A stretch of 64,000 nucleotides of DNA from Amycolatopsis albispora (GTDB lineage Bacteria > Actinomycetota > Actinomycetes > Mycobacteriales > Pseudonocardiaceae). Made by a program: the position numbers and the translations under genes. The first letter of the stretch is position 1. Each line of letters opens with the position of its first letter. Positions 62,503 through 64,000 of the stretch are shown piece after piece. The notes below the pieces were generated by a model. The model was not told where the DNA came from, searched no databases, and saw nothing but the letters and a program-made list of their open reading frames with translations. Where the stretch lies: positions 7,502,001 to 7,566,000 of the forward strand of contig NZ_CP015163.1 of NCBI RefSeq assembly GCF_003312875.1, written 5' to 3'.

Positions 62503-63495
62503 ATGCGGGTTCTGGTCACCGGTGGCGCTGGATTCATCGGTTCGCACTATGTGAGACAGGCGCTGACCGGCGCTTATCCGGCACTGGCCGAGGCCGAGGT
62601 GGTGGTGCTCGACAAGCTGACCTACGCCGGGACGGAGGCCAACCTGGCCCCGGTGGCGGCCGAGCTGCGGCTGCGGTTCGTGCGCGGCGACATCTGCGAC
62701 GCCGAACTGGTGGCCGGCCTGATGAAGGGCATCGACCTGGTGGTGCACTTCGCTGCGGAATCGCATGTGGACCGGTCGATCCACGGTTCCGCCGACTTCG
62801 TGTTGACCAATGTTCTCGGCACGCAGACCCTGCTCCAGGCGGCGCTGAACGCCGAGGTCGGGAAGTTCGTGCACGTCTCGACCGACGAGGTCTACGGCTC
62901 GATCGACGAGGGTTCGTGGACCGAAGATCACGTTTTGGAACCGAATTCCCCGTATTCGGCTTCGAAGGCGTCCTCGGACCTGATGGCACGGGCCTTCCAC
63001 CGCACCCACGGAATGCCGGTGTGCATTACCCGGTGTTCGAACAACTACGGTCCGTACCAGTTTCCCGAGAAGGTCATCCCGCTTTTTGTCACCAATCTGC
63101 TCGACGGCCGGAACGTGCCGCTCTACGGCGACGGGCTGAACGTCCGTGACTGGCTGCACGTGGACGATCACTGCCGCGGCATCCAGCTGGTCGCCGACGG
63201 CGGGCGGCCGGGCGAGATCTACAACATCGGCGGCGGCACCGAGCTGACCAACCGCGAGCTGACCGAACGGCTGCTGGCTGCGGTCGGCGCGGGCTGGGAC
63301 CGGGTGGAGCGGGTGACCGACCGCAAGGGCCACGACCGCCGGTATTCGGTGGACATCACCAAGATCTCCGAGGAACTGGGCTACCGGCCGCGGGTGTCGT
63401 TCGACGAGGGCCTGGCCGCCACCGTGCGCTGGTACCAGGAGAACCGCGCCTGGTGGGAGCAGCTCAAGGAGCGGGCCGCGCTGGGGGCGCGATGA
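62503..63495 (+). CDS. rmlB: dTDP-glucose 4,6-dehydratase
   Basis: A 330-residue SDR enzyme that converts dTDP-glucose to dTDP-4-keto-6-deoxyglucose in rhamnose synthesis. VTGGAGFIGSHYVRQAL binds NAD+, HFAAESHVDRSI and VHVSTDEVYGSI carry the catalytic Thr/Asp/Glu triad, and YSASKASSDLMARAFHRTHG has the Tyr-x3-Lys equivalent. RmlB normally has TDEVYG, present here. AAGGTGGAG precedes ATG 62503. The ATGA overlap with rmlD indicates coupled translation. Rhamnose probably feeds the cell-wall linker attached by the LCP proteins next door. Confidence 0.96.
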   Translation: MRVLVTGGAGFIGSHYVRQALTGAYPALAEAEVVVLDKLTYAGTEANLAPVAAELRLRFVRGDICDAELVAGLMKGIDLVVHFAAESHVDRSIHGSADFVLTNVLGTQTLLQAALNAEVGKFVHVSTDEVYGSIDEGSWTEDHVLEPNSPYSASKASSDLMARAFHRTHGMPVCITRCSNNYGPYQFPEKVIPLFVTNLLDGRNVPLYGDGLNVRDWLHVDDHCRGIQLVADGGRPGEIYNIGGGTELTNRELTERLLAAVGAGWDRVERVTDRKGHDRRYSVDITKISEELGYRPRVSFDEGLAATVRWYQENRAWWEQLKERAALGAR

Positions 63496-64000
63496 GCGCG
63501 CTGGAACTGCTGGTGCCCGGCGGAACGGGGCAGCTGGGACGCGACCTGGCGGCGCTGGCCGGGCCGGGCCTCGGCGTGACCGCGCCCGGTTCGGCGGAGC
63601 TGGACGTGACCAAGCCGGGCGCGGTGATCGAGGCGGTGACCGCGCTGGCCGAGCGCGCGGCGGCGGCCGGGGCGCGGCCGGTGGTGGTCAACGCGGCCGC
63701 GTACACCGCGGTCGACCAGGCCGAGACCGAGGAGGAGCGCGCCTTCGCGATCAACGCCGACGGCCCGCGGGTGCTCGCGGCGGCCTGCTCGTCGCGGCGG
63801 GTGCCGCTGGTGCACGTGTCCACCGACTACGTCTTCGCCGGGGACGCCACCCAGCCGTACGAGCCGGGCGACCCGCTGGGCCCGCGCACCGCGTACGGCC
63901 GGACGAAGGCGGCCGGGGAGGACGCGGTGCTCGGTTCCGGCGCTTCGGCGTGGGTGGTCCGCACCGCCTGGGTCTACGGCAAGCACGGCAGCAACTTCGT
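63492..64000 (+). CDS. rmlD: dTDP-4-dehydrorhamnose reductase (partial, cut by window end)
   Basis: The first 169 residues of an SDR reductase that makes dTDP-L-rhamnose. LLVPGGTGQLGRDLAALAG binds NADPH, VVNAAAYTAVDQAETEEERAF is the RmlD signature, and LVHVSTDYVFAGD with TAYGRTKAAGED gives the Ser/Thr-Tyr-Lys catalytic set. It starts at ATG 63492, overlapping the rmlB stop codon by ATGA. It runs past base 64000, so about half the protein is missing only because of the window edge. Confidence 0.94.
   Translation, partial: MSALELLVPGGTGQLGRDLAALAGPGLGVTAPGSAELDVTKPGAVIEAVTALAERAAAAGARPVVVNAAAYTAVDQAETEEERAFAINADGPRVLAAACSSRRVPLVHVSTDYVFAGDATQPYEPGDPLGPRTAYGRTKAAGEDAVLGSGASAWVVRTAWVYGKHGSNF

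Noticed and set aside
63492..64000. Truncated rmlD as a pseudogene
   Set aside because: The frame is open to the last base and motifs are intact, so the truncation is only the window edge.

Overview
The window is very GC-rich, densely coded DNA from a high-GC actinomycete. Many starts are GTG or TTG, genes overlap by GTGA/ATGA, and several transcripts appear leaderless. Gene content suggests the Pseudonocardiales, most likely Amycolatopsis or a close relative; this assignment is an inference. The gene order follows, from memory, the Mycobacterium tuberculosis block Rv3280 to Rv3266c (accD5, birA, PH-domain protein, GtrA, purK, purE, fadE25, TIGR03089 protein, LytR-CpsA-Psr protein, rmlD). Large accessory segments are inserted between these anchors.

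Layout. 0-1.7 kb: acyl-CoA carboxylase beta chain. 1.7-12.8 kb: accessory genes, mainly small oxidoreductases, hydrolases, SnoaL-like proteins and five regulators, several with visible palindromic operators, plus a cell-wall hydrolase. 12.9-15.3 kb: birA, a PH-domain membrane protein and HMG-CoA lyase. 15.4-18.0 kb: a toxin cassette (YbaB-like protein, secretion-target-like protein, TNT-domain toxin, candidate immunity protein). 18.0-21.4 kb: a NodA-like acyltransferase, hisN and a two-component system. 21.4-28.3 kb: two GtrA proteins, a sigma factor fused to an anti-sigma-like zinc motif and an exported region, a degenerate GGDEF protein, and two GT87 mannosyltransferase paralogues. 28.3-34.7 kb: purK, purE, two acyl-CoA dehydrogenases and an acyl-CoA ligase.

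The standout region is 35.0-52.5 kb. It holds a PucR-type regulator, a secreted hydrolase, an R2lox-type Mn/Fe oxidase, an MFS exporter, a fatty acyl-AMP ligase, a 2135-residue Pks13-like synthase, an AccD4-like carboxyltransferase, an antigen-85-like secreted esterase and a secreted lipase. This is the gene set of mycolic-acid condensation (FadD32-Pks13-AccD4-Ag85), but the synthase also carries DH and KR domains that Pks13 lacks. The predicted role is activation of one fatty acid as an acyl-AMP, carboxylation of a second, condensation and on-enzyme reduction, then export and transfer of the product outside the membrane. Near-identical long palindromes lie at 34.9 and 54.4 kb, on either side of the region.

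52.6-64 kb: an orphan ATP-grasp ligase, a decayed TetR gene beside a GC-rich minisatellite, a second secretion-linked module (secretion-target-like protein, DUF1023 hydrolase, lipoprotein), membrane proteins (DUF1206, DoxX), the TIGR03089 protein, two LytR-CpsA-Psr ligases and the rhamnose genes rmlB and rmlD (cut by the window edge). I saw no rRNA, tRNA, CRISPR array or transposase gene.
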